Assembly: GCF_905475345.1 (NCBI RefSeq)
Contig: NC_066586.1
Location: 2,331,501-2,395,500 of the forward strand
Direction of reading: 5' to 3'
Origin: Vespula vulgaris
Lineage: Eukaryota > Arthropoda > Insecta > Hymenoptera > Vespidae
DNA: 64,000 bases
Notes under the pieces: model-generated
The model's database searches: none
The model's input: only the letters and a program-made list of their open reading frames with translations
What the model was told of the DNA's origin: nothing
Translations under genes and position numbers: made by a program
Shown: piece by piece, positions 12,342-25,158 of the stretch
Layout of the letters: every line of letters begins with the position of its first letter
Numbering within the stretch: the stretch's first letter is position 1

Positions 12342-12395
<54 letters not shown>
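12279..12395. repeat. Compound (GATA)n-(GA)n microsatellite
   Basis: About 23 GATA units with one GACA interruption near 12341, followed by a (GA)n tail. It produces the YLSIYLSI peptide on the - strand. GATA arrays of this length are known slippage-prone sites and have been linked to chromatin functions in some animals. Confidence 0.97.
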
Positions 12396-13064
12396 GAAGA
12401 GAGACAGAAAGAGAAGGAAGTCATCCTTCCTTCGATAAATCTCGAGATCTATTTCAACGAGTCGTCGTAAATTAATCCCCCGTCCTGATTCTTCGGTTCC
12501 GGTGCTTGATTCTAATCTGCAGAAGGCATTCCACGGATTCATTGCGGACTTCGCTCCTTCGTGCGCGCCACGAGTCTTTCAGTCGTAGGAGAACCAAGAT
12601 TTTCTTCTATCTTTGTTGGCGATCTCTCGAAGAAGGAAAGGAACCCTCGAATCAGGCTTCGACTACAGATTGGATGAGAAATTAATAGGACGTAAGAGCG
12701 ATCGTCTCTTTCCAACCCTCCCTCTCTCTTTCCCTCCCTTTCTATCACCCCTCTTCCACCTTTAAGCTCTTAAGTACGTTCACTCCCTACAGCCTTAACC
12801 CCTCGAACTTTAACCCCCTGCTTCTCCTTCTTCTCTTTCTCTTTCTACTTCTGCCTCCTCTTCTCTATTCCTTTCCATAGCTTTGAGGTTAACCAAAATC
12901 TTATGGTTTTTTACGTAGATAGAAACACTAGGATAACATTTACGGCTCGTCTACTCATAGAAGTTACTCGTGAAAATGTAACCACCATGGAAAGTCTTCC
13001 CGTTGAGCAATCGACGTTTCTCCTTTTTTCTTTTCTTCGTTCGTTCTTTCTTTCTTTCGGTTTC

Positions 13065-13069
<5 letters not shown>

Positions 13070-13111
<42 letters not shown>
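13070..13111. repeat. (CT)n microsatellite
   Basis: About 20 uninterrupted CT units after a (TTTC)n lead-in. Confidence 0.96.
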
Positions 13112-13113
<2 letters not shown>

Positions 13114-13660
13114 TTTCTTTTGCTGTTCGGGGTAGAACCAACTCGACGATAGAATTTTATCCCTTTTTGACGGTACCGATAAAACCGAATAGTACCACTG
13201 TGGTCGGGATCATCTCGAAAGCCCTTCTGCAGGATCTCTTCTCGAACAAACGCCCTTCCCTTCGCTACTCGCTTCTTGAGTATACTTTCGAGATACTACG
13301 TATTTAGTTTTCTATCCGATACCACTCGATTCTTCTACACAATAATTTCGTTCTACATCGTGCAGAAGAGAGTATCACAAGGGTACTCTTAAACGATACC
13401 TTTATAAATCCCGTTTTATTTTATCGTTTAACGAGGAATTGTAACGAGGGCTCTTACGTATACGTTCCCTTTCCCTTTCTTTTTTGTTCTTTTCTTTTCT
13501 TTTCTTTTCTTCCTTTCAAATCGTCCCATGGAAAATTAAACGATATAGATAAATATTTACGAACCGATAAGTTTTAATAAAGATTTTCATGGACTCTTTT
13601 CACAACGAAAACCAAAGAGCTAGAGAGTCTCGTGAGAGGAGCTCATAAACTCACCGAATA

Positions 13661-14060
13661 TGTTGGTCTTTCACGCTTTACCTACAAGGATATTATTCCG
13701 TATTATGCCTGCCGTGGGACTCTAAATAGCGGCGATGACAAATTGCCTCTGGAGAATGCGAGTGCTCCGTTCCCATTGTGCTTAACTCGCAGGGAAAACA
13801 GGCTTTAAAGTTAACTCGCTCGACTGCAAAGCGAATGACTCGTCGAAGAGAGAACCATACTCGGTATCACCTAGCACGAGATAATCCTTCTCAAGATATT
13901 ACGTAGAAATTGAACAACTTGTAACTCCCGATTCGATTTATCCTCCAATCACCGTTCTAATGTCGGCGATCATCGCGATGCTCACGAACCGTTTACCTGC
14001 ACGATCGATTCCCTTAAGCCATACGATTGAACCTACGAAAGGAAAGAAGGAACTAGTGAT
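13661..14060. other. Repeat-poor, GC-richer block
   Basis: Around 13690-13860 the sequence is complex and free of microsatellites. No open exon with a domain is visible. Possibly a conserved noncoding element (inference). Confidence 0.3.
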
Positions 14061-14061
14061 A

Positions 14062-14065
14062 GAAA

Positions 14066-14097
<32 letters not shown>

Positions 14098-14101
14098 AAG
14101 A
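14062..14101. repeat. (GA)n microsatellite
   Basis: GA run with a few AAAG interruptions. Confidence 0.95.
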
Positions 14102-14671
14102 GTGCTTCTTTGATCTTCTTAAATATCAGAAAGTACTGAAAGTCATCAATTTCAAGGCACGAGACGTTAGCGAAAAAGGAACGACTAAGTAAATAACAAG
14201 CTAAACCTTTAAACTTCCGGTATATAAGAACTGTCCAGACGTCTGGGCAACACGAATCTACGGTGAATCTTGAAAGTCTTTAAGAAGATTTTCAAAAGGG
14301 TGAAAACGTTTAACAAGATAAAAGAGAAATAATGAGAGTAACCGATAACGACCATTACGGGGATCGCCATAAACTTTTTCTGATTCTTCTTTAGGTATAG
14401 TTACCTTTAAGATAGAGATACGTTCTTCTACGTACGACACTCTGATACCAGAGTTTTTGTCTTCCGACGACATTAATAATACCTAGCATTGTATTATATT
14501 GGTGGAACCGACGGTGAATATATCGGTGTGAGAGCAATATCTTGCTCCATTAATATCCACGGAAAGATAGATTCTAGTGTTTGCCCTCGAATGCATTCTA
14601 TTATAATCTACCAACAGTAGCGAGTATATCGTTGTTACACTCTCTGACGTACTTAACTTCTACTCGCTCCT

Positions 14672-14676
<5 letters not shown>

Positions 14677-14709
<33 letters not shown>

Positions 14710-14742
14710 ATTTTTATCTTTTTTTTTATCTATGACTCTTAC

Positions 14743-14788
<46 letters not shown>
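14677..14788. repeat. Two (CT)n tracts separated by T-rich spacer
   Basis: CT runs at about 14677-14707 and 14744-14788 flank a short T-rich spacer. Confidence 0.95.
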
Positions 14789-14790
<2 letters not shown>

Positions 14791-16849
14791 ACGTTCTTTC
14801 GATCCATAAAAGAAAACCGTAGTTATATCTATGCGACTACGGCCGACTAGTAACGAAACCTCTTTCTACTTGATCGTTTCGATCCTTATCCACGACGTCT
14901 TTTCTCTCACGCGAAACAGAAATCTACCGTAAAGACGAAAATAAGGGACGTTCTAACCCATTCCTTCGTTAGTTTTCCACACAAACGGAATTAAAGATGT
15001 AAGATAGAACACGTTAGTTTCGAACGAAGAAACCTCGTGAAATTCAATGCCATTTTATGAAACGATATAACGTATAATTATTATTTGAGAAAGTCGATGT
15101 ATAACTTTCTAGATTCTTATTATTAGATTTTAATATCTTTATAGATTCTTAATATCTATCCTCCTATTTTTGTTGAATCTTTGAAAATAATCCCTTTAAA
15201 ACAAAAAAGGAAAAAAGAAAGAAAGAGAGAAAACTACGTTCTCGTCGATTTTCGTTTCATTCAACGATTCCATTGGAACCGAATGAATTAATCCGCGTTT
15301 AGTTAGTACGCGCATAATTCATTGATTCGTTTCCAGCTTCATTCTCCTAACGCAAGAATCGTTATTTTTTTTTTCTTTCCTTTTCTTTTTTATCTCTTCC
15401 CGATTTTTCAAATAATCATTGCAAAAAAAAAAAATAGAAAAAAGGAAGGAAAAAAAAGAAAAAAAAGGAAGAACGAAAGACGGTATATAGACACCTACCT
15501 ATGTAGAATCGACGAACGCGGAAAATTATTTAATTCCATTAAAGGAGATTGAATGAGAAATGGCCAATTTAATCGTGGAACATCGTCGATGCAAAGTGCA
15601 CCTGCAGTATTCACGTCGATTCAACTTCGACGACTTCTTTGCTTCGTCCTTTTTCTTCCTCCTTCACAAGCGAAGTCGCGCTTTTTACACGAATACCGCT
15701 CGTAATTTTATTTCTTTCCTGATTTGTCCTGTCGACGTTACCGACAGTCGGAACGTAACAGTCGGTTCTTATCGGAAATTTGTACTTTTTCTTCTTCTCA
15801 TCCTGCTTTTAGCTTTGCTCATGGAATCGGATACGAAAATGGTAACAGCAAAAGACAGTCAGTTCTTCTTCGATTTCTTTCTTTTTTTATCCATTTTTTC
15901 CCCTCAATACTTTATCTCTCTCTCCCTCTCTCATATCGAAATATTCAAGAAATTAATATTTTACAATTACGATCATATCACCGGTCATAAGTTACGCTTT
16001 TCTTTTTTTTTCATTAACGAATGAATTAACGAGGATAATTCCGATCATAAATATCGTTTCGTTAAATAAAATGATACTGGATATTAAAGTATTCCGTGTT
16101 ATTTATCGGGAGACTCGTAGAAAAATAAAAAATGTTCATCGATACGGATTAGAGTTACGGAAAAGTAGGTTTCATTTAGTAGGATTCAAAAGAATCAACG
16201 CGTTTTTATTGAAGATAATAATGACGTTGTTTCTTAACGTTCATAAAGGTGACAACCTGATCGGATAACTTAAAATAGCTTTCGATAAAAGGACAACGAT
16301 TTAGCTACATTATCGATGTACGATGTTGATAAGATCGTAAGAGTACCTACCAAAGCAATCTTTTTTCGAGGTCTGTTCTTTCGCGAGCAAACGTTGTCGG
16401 GCATCGATAGAAGTCGCCATTCTTCGTCGGGTTTCTCATTAATTCCGAGCAAAGGAACGCCGACGAGCGCAATCTCTAACTTTATCGTTAGCGCTCGCGC
16501 GCGACTCGAGCTCGTAGAGTCGAGGCGTTCTAAAGATAAAAAGAAGAAAAGGAAAAGAAAAGGGAAAAAAGAAGAAGAAGAAGAAGAAGAAAATAAGGGA
16601 AGAAAAAGGAAGGAAGGAAGTTAGAAGAAGAGAGAAAAGGAGGAAGAGGAAGGAAAAGGGCCTCGAGAGACTGTTTACAATTCATTAACTACGAGAGGTT
16701 TGATCAACGAGCAAACATTCGCTCCTCTTTTTTCTACGACGTTATTTGAATAGGGATCTGCAACGCCAAACGCGCCATTGCTTCCACCACGAACTGAATT
16801 TCTCCGACCACAAAATGTTTGGTGCATGAAACGCGTCGACGCGTAGCCT

Positions 16850-16870
16850 CTCTCTCTCTCTCTCTCTCTT
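16850..16870. repeat. (CT)n microsatellite
   Basis: About ten CT units. Confidence 0.9.
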
Positions 16871-18134
16871 GTTCTTAATGATCGCGAGAAGATGACTCGG
16901 AGATACAGGATGATCGATATCCCCGTCCGTTTTGCTCCTTCGAATCCCTTTGTTTTCTCTTCGCAAGTGAAATAAGATGGTTCTTATCGAACCGACGGAG
17001 ACACAGCAACTACGATTATACGAAACAACAATGTACATTTCGATACTCAAAGAGAATCGTTTTGAAATAGAGGAAAATGAATAGAAACGTAAACTGTTCT
17101 CTTAGTTTATACTTATTCGTGATTTTAACGTATAGGCTTTATTATATAGCCATTCTCGATGTCGATCGCAAGGGACAAGTTTAACGGTCGAAGAACGTCG
17201 AACCATCTCGAAGCCAAATTTCCATGGAAAGCTGATTGGGGGAGTGCTTCGAAGTTGCCAGGACCTTTACGGTTCCTTGCACATCATTGTCGTTACTCTC
17301 GAAACTCCGAAGCTACTACTCCTTTGTCTTTCCTGACGTTCACCTCTCGATCACCCCTTTCCACCCCCTTCTCACGCCAACTTCCTACTCCACCCTCAGA
17401 CGGTCAGGTTTTCACCTCTAAGAAAGGAAATAAACTCACACGTTCGCGAGCACTCGTTTTTTCTCCCCTCCATATCTATGTTCTTTCTTCGTTTCTTCGT
17501 TCAATCTGAAACACACACACACATATACGTACGTACAATTCCTTTTATTTTATCTTTTTTCTTTTCTCTCTCTTTCTCTTTCTCTCTCATTTCTTTTACT
17601 CTTCTTCTTCTTCTTCCATCCTAGCAAAAGATTCGATTTGGCACTAAAGTTCAATGGGTTCCTTGCCAGAACAGCTTCTTCTACCTATTTCATTCCCGAC
17701 TCTTTGGCTCGTACGTATGATTGTAAATCGACAATTTCCTGCTCGTATAAACGCTATTGTCCGTCTGGAATATCTAACTTACCGTTACTCCTGGCTTACC
17801 GAATAACTTACCTAGGATCGACTGAATTCCTTTCACGAATGGAAAGTGAAACTTTACGGTGCAGTAAAATACCTAAGAAAACGAAAAATCGACGCGTGTT
17901 ATTTGAAAAGTTATCGGCTAACAAACTTGTTGGTATTTCTGGTCGACGAAAGAGCAACCCATCGTAACTTTGTCTCACGTTCTTAGAATGGAAAGGGAGA
18001 AGGCGACTTTAGGTTCATACATAATGCGAAATTTCAGTCTCATACTCGACGGCTTCCCGTAGGTTTGAAATATTAGCAGGGTAAGAAGCGTGCATTATTT
18101 AATGCGTTCGCTGCAATGGTATGTCTACCTTCTC

Positions 18135-18135
18135 C

Positions 18136-18160
<25 letters not shown>
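18135..18160. repeat. (CT)n microsatellite
   Basis: About 12 CT units followed by TTTCTCTTTC. Confidence 0.92.
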
Positions 18161-18166
<6 letters not shown>

Positions 18167-18817
18167 TCATTCTCCTATTCTATCTTCTTTAATATAACTT
18201 TCCTTAAGAATAATATTCTTCATCTTCATGCGCGACCATTTCGATATTTCATAACGACCATGGTTATCGTATTTAAAAAAGAAAAAATACGAAAAATTAA
18301 AAAGTATTAAAAATCTTTTTTCATAATTCTTATTTAATGCTATTATTTATCCTACTTTTTCTTTGTTGAGTTAAGTTTTAATACATATATGTATATAATG
18401 TTTGCAAATGATAATAGATTGTTTTTTTATCAGATACATAAAAAAAGAAAAATTTGTTCGCGAGAGATCATGCGAAGGATGATAGAATGATTAGAAGACA
18501 GTGGAATGCCGGTCAGGCGAGTACCTTATATCCACATAGTTTTTACGATGATAAGCAACGAGTCGGTATAGCTCTCGCTTATTAAGCTCCCGTAGATGGC
18601 ACGTGGCCACGTCCACTTCTTTTTCCTCTCTTCCATAACTGGTAGAAAAGTGGAACGTGCGAGACTATCCGTGAGCGTTTTCCAAGTAGCCGGGAAAATC
18701 GCTGAGGGAATAATCTCTAAAGATTATTTTTCCAGTTGTATGTACATTAAACGCATTTACGAAGGTGAAACTAACACGCTCGCTTCTGATAATTTACAGA
18801 ATCACAAACGTGCACGT

Positions 18818-18892
18818 ACGCATACACATACACGCGCATACATACATATATATATATATATACATGTATATATATATTTTTTATATATAAAA
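18818..18892. repeat. (CATA)n-(AT)n repeat
   Basis: ACAC/CATA units pass into ATATAT with a central ACATGT turn, then TTTTTTATATATAAAAT. Confidence 0.88.
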
Positions 18893-19365
18893 TAATAAAA
18901 AATTATTTAAGCGATACGTCCATTGCAAAATTTGATAAATTACTTAACTTAAGGTCTCTTACGTTGATAGAATTATTCTAAACATTGTTCTCCATACTGT
19001 AACGAGTAGTGGTATAGCGAAACAGTGAGCAGCACTTCGTATCCAGAGTTAAACTGCGCAGTGAGATAGTTAAGCATATAGAGGTAACGTAAACATCACA
19101 CAGTTACAACTAATTAACTATCTACGACGACTCGACGTGGTACATTCTATTATCCGTAACTTCAAGAAAAGCGAGCTAAATTTCACAGGCTGCTGTCGCC
19201 GTGCGAATCCTGCGACGATCGATCAATTTTCACGAGCGTACACGTGCACACTTACACGCACCACTCCACTCTCCATTTCCTAGCGACCAGAACCTCGAAC
19301 TACTATGCTTGTTCACACATTGGAAATCGACGTGGAATTGCATTTTCCTAATACGAAGTGTGTGC

Positions 19366-19396
<31 letters not shown>
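19366..19396. repeat. (GA)n microsatellite
   Basis: About 14 GA units with one AAAG interruption. Confidence 0.94.
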
Positions 19397-19399
<3 letters not shown>

Positions 19400-19844
19400 A
19401 TTCTTTCCTTTAGGAAAACTTTATTCGACCGAGAAAATTTTGTTTAATTTAATTAAAATATATTCCACTCGTTTACAGTAATAACACGAGAACCGTAATA
19501 TCGTCACGTTCAATCATTGAGGAAAATCCAGAGAATAGTTTTTTTCTTTTTTTCTTTTCCAAATATTCTCCACGTAGTTCTCTATCTAGTTAACTTCTAG
19601 TTAACGGCATAGTCTATGAAAGTGACAACGGAAATTAATATATAACGTGATCACTGTCTCATGGGCGGAGGGTTGCGGGAAGATAAGTGTGATAACGATA
19701 AAAGTTTTCATTACCCGCCGGGAAAACATATTTTCGACGAATAATGGGCACAAATTCTCCTTCTTAGAAAAGCATTTCTCGCGGGAACGCTCTTTCTTGG
19801 AGAAAGAAAAATGAAGGAGGAAAGAAAGAAATAGAAAGAAAAAA

Positions 19845-19915
19845 AGAAGAAAAAGAAGAAGAAGAAGAAGAAGAAGAGGAAGAGGAAGAAGAAGGAGGAT
19901 GAAGAAGAAAGCTAG
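19845..19915. repeat. (GAA)n-rich purine tract
   Basis: GAA/AGG trinucleotides; reads as poly-Ser/Leu on - and contains no gene. Confidence 0.9.
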
Positions 19916-20121
19916 AAATGGAAGAAACGAAAGGTCGCACGAAAAAGAGATCCATGATTCGGCAGTAGTCCACCCTCCCTCCCCCCCTCTCTCTTTTCCC
20001 CTTGTGGGTCGAAAGCTCGTTGCTTCGAGCAAGTCGGAGATATTCCTCCGTTCTCATTCTCCGTTAGCTGGCCGACCTCCTGCACCAGGTTGCGCGTAGC
20101 ACGAGCATAGAGTTCGTGTGC

Positions 20122-20146
20122 AGGTAGGTAGGTAGGTAGGTAGGTG
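20122..20146. repeat. (GGTA)n microsatellite
   Basis: Six GGTA units, followed by GTGTACC. Confidence 0.94.
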
Positions 20147-20570
20147 TACCAGCAACCCTGTGCTTTCCCATCCACCGACGAACGTGCTGCTGTTCCCTCG
20201 TCTATATCTATACGTTTACTATCTGCGTGTGTACGTCCGTTGGTCTGTTTGTGTGCGTCCGTTGGTCCGTCTGTGTACGTCGAGAGGAGGACGCACGGTA
20301 GCGCGTCAAGGCTTTAATGGGATTCTATTTACGGGGTTCGTGCCCCGGCTAAGCAAACACTCCGGCTCCTCCCTCCCTCCCTCCCACTCCTCTCCTATCT
20401 TCTTCACCTCTCCTCTCCTCTCCTCTCTTCTCCTTCCCTCCCCACTACTCCTACGCTCCCTTTCCCATCCTCCTTCTGCTCCAGCGTCGCAGCCACTAGC
20501 ATCGTCCGCACCTCCTTTCTCCCACGTCTTGCCTCTCTCCCTCCCTCCCACTCTTCCTCTCTTCCACCCT

Positions 20571-20592
20571 CTCTCTCTCTCTCTCTCTCTTC
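20571..20592. repeat. (CT)n microsatellite
   Basis: About eleven CT units inside the pyrimidine-rich region. Confidence 0.9.
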
Positions 20593-21875
20593 CTCCAACT
20601 TCGTCTTTATACGTGTATGAGTCTCATATATACAAACACGCATGCTCGAGTATGCATCTCCAGCTATGATACGTACAAGCATCCATATGTAATATTCCCA
20701 TCCTCCTTCTTCTTCTTCCTATTCCTCGTTTCACTATACCACGCATCCGACGCTACCTCCCTTTGCTCGTCCACCTTCTCTCTTTCTCTCTCTCTCTCCC
20801 TCCCTCTCTCTCATGTAGGCACTTCTACGTTTTCAACTTCAGAGACTTCCCACTTCACTTTAGCGATACGCAAAGCGCCTATCCAGCGAGTTTCTCTCGA
20901 ATACTCGACCTTTGCATCGTCCTTATATCTCTTTCCTCTTCTTATTTTTTTTCCTCCTTTTCTTCTTCTTCTTCTTCTCTTTTTTTCTTTTTCTTACCCT
21001 CCCTTCCTCCTTTTTCCTATTTAACAAACGAGCCGATTATTTCGGCACTCCTTGTCTCATCTTTCCCTCTCTCATCTTTCCCTTCTATTCTTTCTCTACC
21101 TCGAATACATCGATGTAAATGGAAATCTTTGTAACGCGTCTGTCTATTACTCGACTCTTACTACTTACGACTCTTCGCTCTCTCGTCCCGGTAGTTTCGT
21201 GTTCCCTTAATTATTACCATGGTATGTAACAAAATATTTTATTTCATATACTTTCTCGAGTTTACTGACTTGAAAGCAGACTTGTCATGAACAGTCATAT
21301 AGAGAATATGTTATACCGAGTTCTACAATGAAGATAGCTTCTAGTTTGTAATTAAGCATTGTAGAAGAGTCATCCTTTACGTTCCCTTTCCTTTTCCAAA
21401 CAGGTTTCTGCCTCTAAACGGCTTCTTCTTTGCACAGTTCTAGGTAATTTTCAGTAACGCTTACCGGGGTATGCTCTTTAAAGTTTTCATAAAGAAGCCT
21501 AATTTAGAGATTCATCGCAAAGATACACAATGCAAAGAAGAATTCCGCTTAGCCGACTAGACGGGTGGTACACTAGCTAGAAAATGTAAACCGTGAAGGG
21601 TTTCGCTCGAAATTAGAAAGAGGATTGTACGACGGTGAGAGCCTCTCTGTATACGTATACGTTATCTAAACGTTAAACGCGTACGTTCGAATTCGTTGCA
21701 CCTGCAAGTTTTTATGCGAAATAATACTAGAGAATAGTACGCGGCGAGGCAAACGAGCCGTAACTGCACGGTCGAGTAAATTCCACTTTGTGTCTGGTGT
21801 TCCACGTTTAAGACGTGTCGAGTTGCGTTAACAAAACGCGCAAGCAAGTGCCGACGATTTACCTAGAAGTACTGT

Positions 21876-21877
<2 letters not shown>

Positions 21878-21905
<28 letters not shown>
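21878..21905. repeat. (CT)n microsatellite
   Basis: About 12 CT units. Confidence 0.93.
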
Positions 21906-21906
<1 letters not shown>

Positions 21907-22297
21907 CTCTTTTCAACCATTTACCACTTTCTTGTTATCGCTCTTTCTACCTTTCCCCGTTCCTTTTAAAGCGTTATTTCCAGCCGAACAAATTCGCAAG
22001 CTACAGATGCCACTTACCGTTTTGTAAGCTATACCTCGCAGGGCTCTAGCTCTCCCACGTTGACTCCTCTTTCCATCGGGGCATTCAAAAGAAAAATACA
22101 AAAATATACAAAGCCAAAGCCGATTCCGCAGCTCTCGAGTTCTTCGGCGATAACAGACGACTACAATCAAGGTATCAAGGTGTGTGAAAATGTACGGGCC
22201 ATGTCGAAGGTGAAAACACCTTCTAGAAGAGATGACGTGGTAAAATAGGTGTTAATCGTGATTACAAAACTTTATCTTTCCTTCGCTAAGCTAGACA

Positions 22298-22316
22298 GAA
22301 AGAGAGAAAGAGAGAA

Positions 22317-22361
<45 letters not shown>

Positions 22362-22390
22362 TGAAAAGAGAGAGAGAGAGAGAGAGAGAT
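22298..22390. repeat. Two (GA)n tracts in tandem
   Basis: GA runs at about 22298-22356 and 22368-22390 are separated by a short spacer containing ATGGATG. Confidence 0.94.
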
Positions 22391-22814
22391 GGGGAGAAAA
22401 AGGAGCAAGAAATAAGCGTGTAAAAGCTGTAGTACGAGCGGCAAGTGTCGACGATAAAACCGGACGATAAAAGCTTGCTCATTAAGCAACATTGTGTGAG
22501 GGTACTTAACATCGTTCCCTAGCTTTAAACTTGTGCACGCACTTTCTTGCACGTGCGTAACACCGATGTGATAACAAGCCCTTAGCAAGTCACGTAATCC
22601 GCTTAGATCGTTCTTCAAGTAGTGTCACAAGGAATAACGTCGGACCATGTTGGCTGTCCGATCATCGCTGACATGTTTCACTTGTAATACGCGAAAATAA
22701 ACGAGAGAGAGAAAGAGAGACAGTTACAAAGATCTGTCATCGACCTCTGATTTTTACGAATAATTCGAGAAGGAAGAAAATGAATTATCTCGAAAATGAA
22801 TTACGTCTACACGC

Positions 22815-22850
22815 ATATATATATATGTGTGTGTATGTATGTACGCAGAT
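22815..22850. repeat. (AT)n-(GT)n-(ATGT)n repeat
   Basis: ATATAT, then GTGTGTG, then ATGTATGTA. Confidence 0.88.
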
Positions 22851-23158
22851 ATATAGGTACGACGAGCTGTTACATCAAGGAAATAAAAATTACGAAGGCT
22901 TTTGTAGAAAAACGGAAAGTCCATTACGGTCGACGAAGTAGAATGTGAATCGAAAACGCGACGAGGTAAAACGATGCGTTTTCACGATCGAACGAATTTG
23001 TTTTGCTGGTCGTTTTCGACGCTGGTAAAGCCGCTGTCACCGACAGATTTCAAGAGAGAATTAGAACGTCACGTTGGGACAGAAAATTTTCGTAAGCGGA
23101 CGCTCTTTCCAATTTTACTTGGACTCGCTCGTTCGTTCCAATCTTTTCCATCATTCCT

Positions 23159-23243
23159 ACCTACCTACCTACCTTTCCTTCCTTCCTTCCTTCCTTCCTT
23201 CCTTCCTTCCTTCCTTCCTTCCTTCCTTCCTTCCTTCCTTCCT
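23159..23243. repeat. (ACCT)n-(CCTT)n microsatellite
   Basis: Four ACCT units lead into about 17 nearly uninterrupted CCTT units. The LPSFLPSF peptide from it is an artefact. Confidence 0.97.
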
Positions 23244-23848
23244 TTTGCTCACTTATCGATTAAGACTCCCATTCAGAGACGGGTAATTTCCTACGAACGT
23301 AATCATTCGTTACAAAGGGAGTAAGAATACGTTTGGAGGAAGGTGTACAAGGTAAAGGGATAGTGCGTGCGGCCGTATTTAATTAAAACATTCCGGGCAT
23401 AGCGAAACGCGTGGACGAAGCATCTGATTTCGTGGAAACATAAATCGACAAACATAAAGCGATAACCTTCTCTTTTAATAAGTTAACGTTATACAAAGGA
23501 TATTAAGTTCTCTTATAAAAAAGGTATACGGTTAACAATGTAAATGATCCGATTTCTAAATATAAGAGAACACTAAATAGGAAATTCGAGATAGCGAACG
23601 AGAAAATATTGATATAGATCGTTCGTGTATTTTTGAAACTTTACGAACACGAGTACGTTCGAGTATTACATTTCTATAGGACAACATAGTTTTTAGAAAG
23701 ATCACGTTTGCGTACGAACCTTTGAATATTCGTGAATACGAGAGTATCGTTAGTTGCGTCGCACAACATAGAATCATCCACGTTTCGTCTACCTATATTT
23801 TGCCATCGTTTTGATAGCTACAACGATATCCAACGAGCGTTGGATAAA

Positions 23849-23868
23849 AAAGAGAGAGAGAGAGAGAA
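23849..23868. repeat. (GA)n microsatellite
   Basis: About ten GA units in an A-rich context. Confidence 0.88.
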
Positions 23869-24025
23869 AAAAAGAAAAAACGAAAAAATGGAACAAAATA
23901 AAAATATACTAGATTTTCGATTTCGAATTTCGTTTCGTGAACATTATCGAGTAAATTTGATTCTTTTTTTTTCGATGAAATCAAATGGTAATGATCATCG
24001 ATTTATACTTAAAATTATCACGTAA

Positions 24026-24660
24026 ATATCATAGAAACGTACGTAAAACTGGCACGGTAAATATCGTTGAACGATGTATTTCTGGTCGCAGAAAACAACT
24101 GCGTTCTATCACGCGACAGGAATTTGCCGCGAATCGTGCATGATCACGAACGGCGATTAATTTAACGTAGCTAAGCGTATTCACATCGATTTAGTTGGTC
24201 GGTAATCGATCGACGTTAGCCAAGTCGTTTAACTATATAATACATTTTCAAAAGCATCCAGACGATTTTACGCTTTGACGTAATACCGTTTGAAATAACA
24301 ATTATCGCGCCACGTGTGTGCCAGCATTAAGGAAAGTTTGCTGAATCCTAATGAATAAATAGTTGAATGCACAAAGGCCGATTACAATTTTGGTACGTTG
24401 AACATTTCCCCGAAAGTAGACCAGAGAAATACAGAATGTTGATTATCTAAATACGAATTTAAATTAGCTTACGCCGTGCTTTAAGTGCTAAGTACAGCGC
24501 GCATCTGTATGGCTCGCAGAGTAAGGGATTACAAGACCATTTTACAAGGGATCCGAGGTATGTTACGATAGTCCACGTTTTTCTGGCAAAAAGCTAAGAA
24601 ACTTTTCAACGTTTATCGACGACAATAAAACGCTCTTCTTATGCCAGTACTTAACTTATT
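24026..24660. other. Repeat-free unique block
   Basis: More than 600 bases without any microsatellite or long homopolymer, which is unusual here. Contains CACGTG (about 24311) and several ATTA/TAAT cores. No open exon. Candidate conserved noncoding or enhancer DNA, inferred from composition only. Confidence 0.35.
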
Positions 24661-25129
24661 CCATTTTTCCCTTTCACTATATAATACCTTCATTGCAATC
24701 CTGAACTGGACGAACACGAGAAGAATCTTAAAAACCAGTTCGTATCTCACGATTTTTCTCGACGTCGATCGTTCTCGAAAACATCTTCGAGATATTTTTT
24801 AATATCGCCGTCTAGTTCGACGTCTCGACGACTCGCCGATAAACCTTCCTCGAAGGTAAGGATAAAGCGATCGCGTGGCATACGAATCGAACTCATATTT
24901 CACTGAGAAACTGCAAGAAGCATAGCCAGCATTGTTTCCTAAATCTATCGTCTCTTCTTTCGTTCCCGTCGACGATTCGCGAGAACCTCTTATACGCTTC
25001 CTATTCACGAAGAATCGATGGACCAACCTTGCTTCTCTATTATTTTTTTTTCGATGTATGCGAATAAAAGACGCATATGGTCAACGGAATATTATTCGTA
25101 TGCCTTTACTTCAAAATTCTCTATTTATT

Positions 25130-25158
25130 TTTTTTCTTTCTTTCTTTCTTTCTTTCTA
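25130..25158. repeat. (TTTC)n microsatellite
   Basis: About six TTTC units after a T run. Confidence 0.92.

Larger units (their letters stand above)
9601..13660. other. Noncoding stretch, repeat-rich
   Basis: T-rich or pyrimidine-rich low complexity at 9840-10040 and 12720-12870. Ordinary AT-rich sequence at 10360-11300 and purine-rich segments at 11330-11410 and 11550-11650. No exon, tRNA or transposon protein was recognised. Confidence 0.6.
14102..20000. other. Noncoding stretch, repeat-rich
   Basis: Mixture of AT-rich sequence and low complexity: A-rich at 15420-15475, purine-rich at 16530-16660 and 19795-19920, T-rich near 15880-15900. Open frames of 60-154 residues occur, but none shows a signal peptide plus a known domain, cysteine spacing or conserved-looking composition. 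Confidence 0.6.
20001..21120. other. Pyrimidine-rich, CCT-rich region
   Basis: Long stretches of C and T with CCTCC and TCTTCC motifs (20360-20620, 20690-20820, 20930-21100) alternate with short complex GC-rich segments (20040-20160, 20280-20350). A (GGTA)n run lies at 20122-20146. Frames read as poly Ser/Pro/Leu/Phe, so no gene is called. Confidence 0.6.
21121..24025. other. Noncoding stretch, repeat-rich
   Basis: Complex AT-rich sequence at 21130-21860 and 22500-22980, with (GA/CT)n at 21878 and 22298 and (CCTT)n at 23159. No exon was recognised. Confidence 0.55.

Noticed and set aside
12015..12542. 175-residue minus frame YLSIYLSI
   Set aside because: Translation of the (GATA)n and purine tracts.
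23159..23243. Regularly spaced repeats as a CRISPR-like array
   Set aside because: Contiguous CCTT microsatellite without spacers; the window is eukaryotic.
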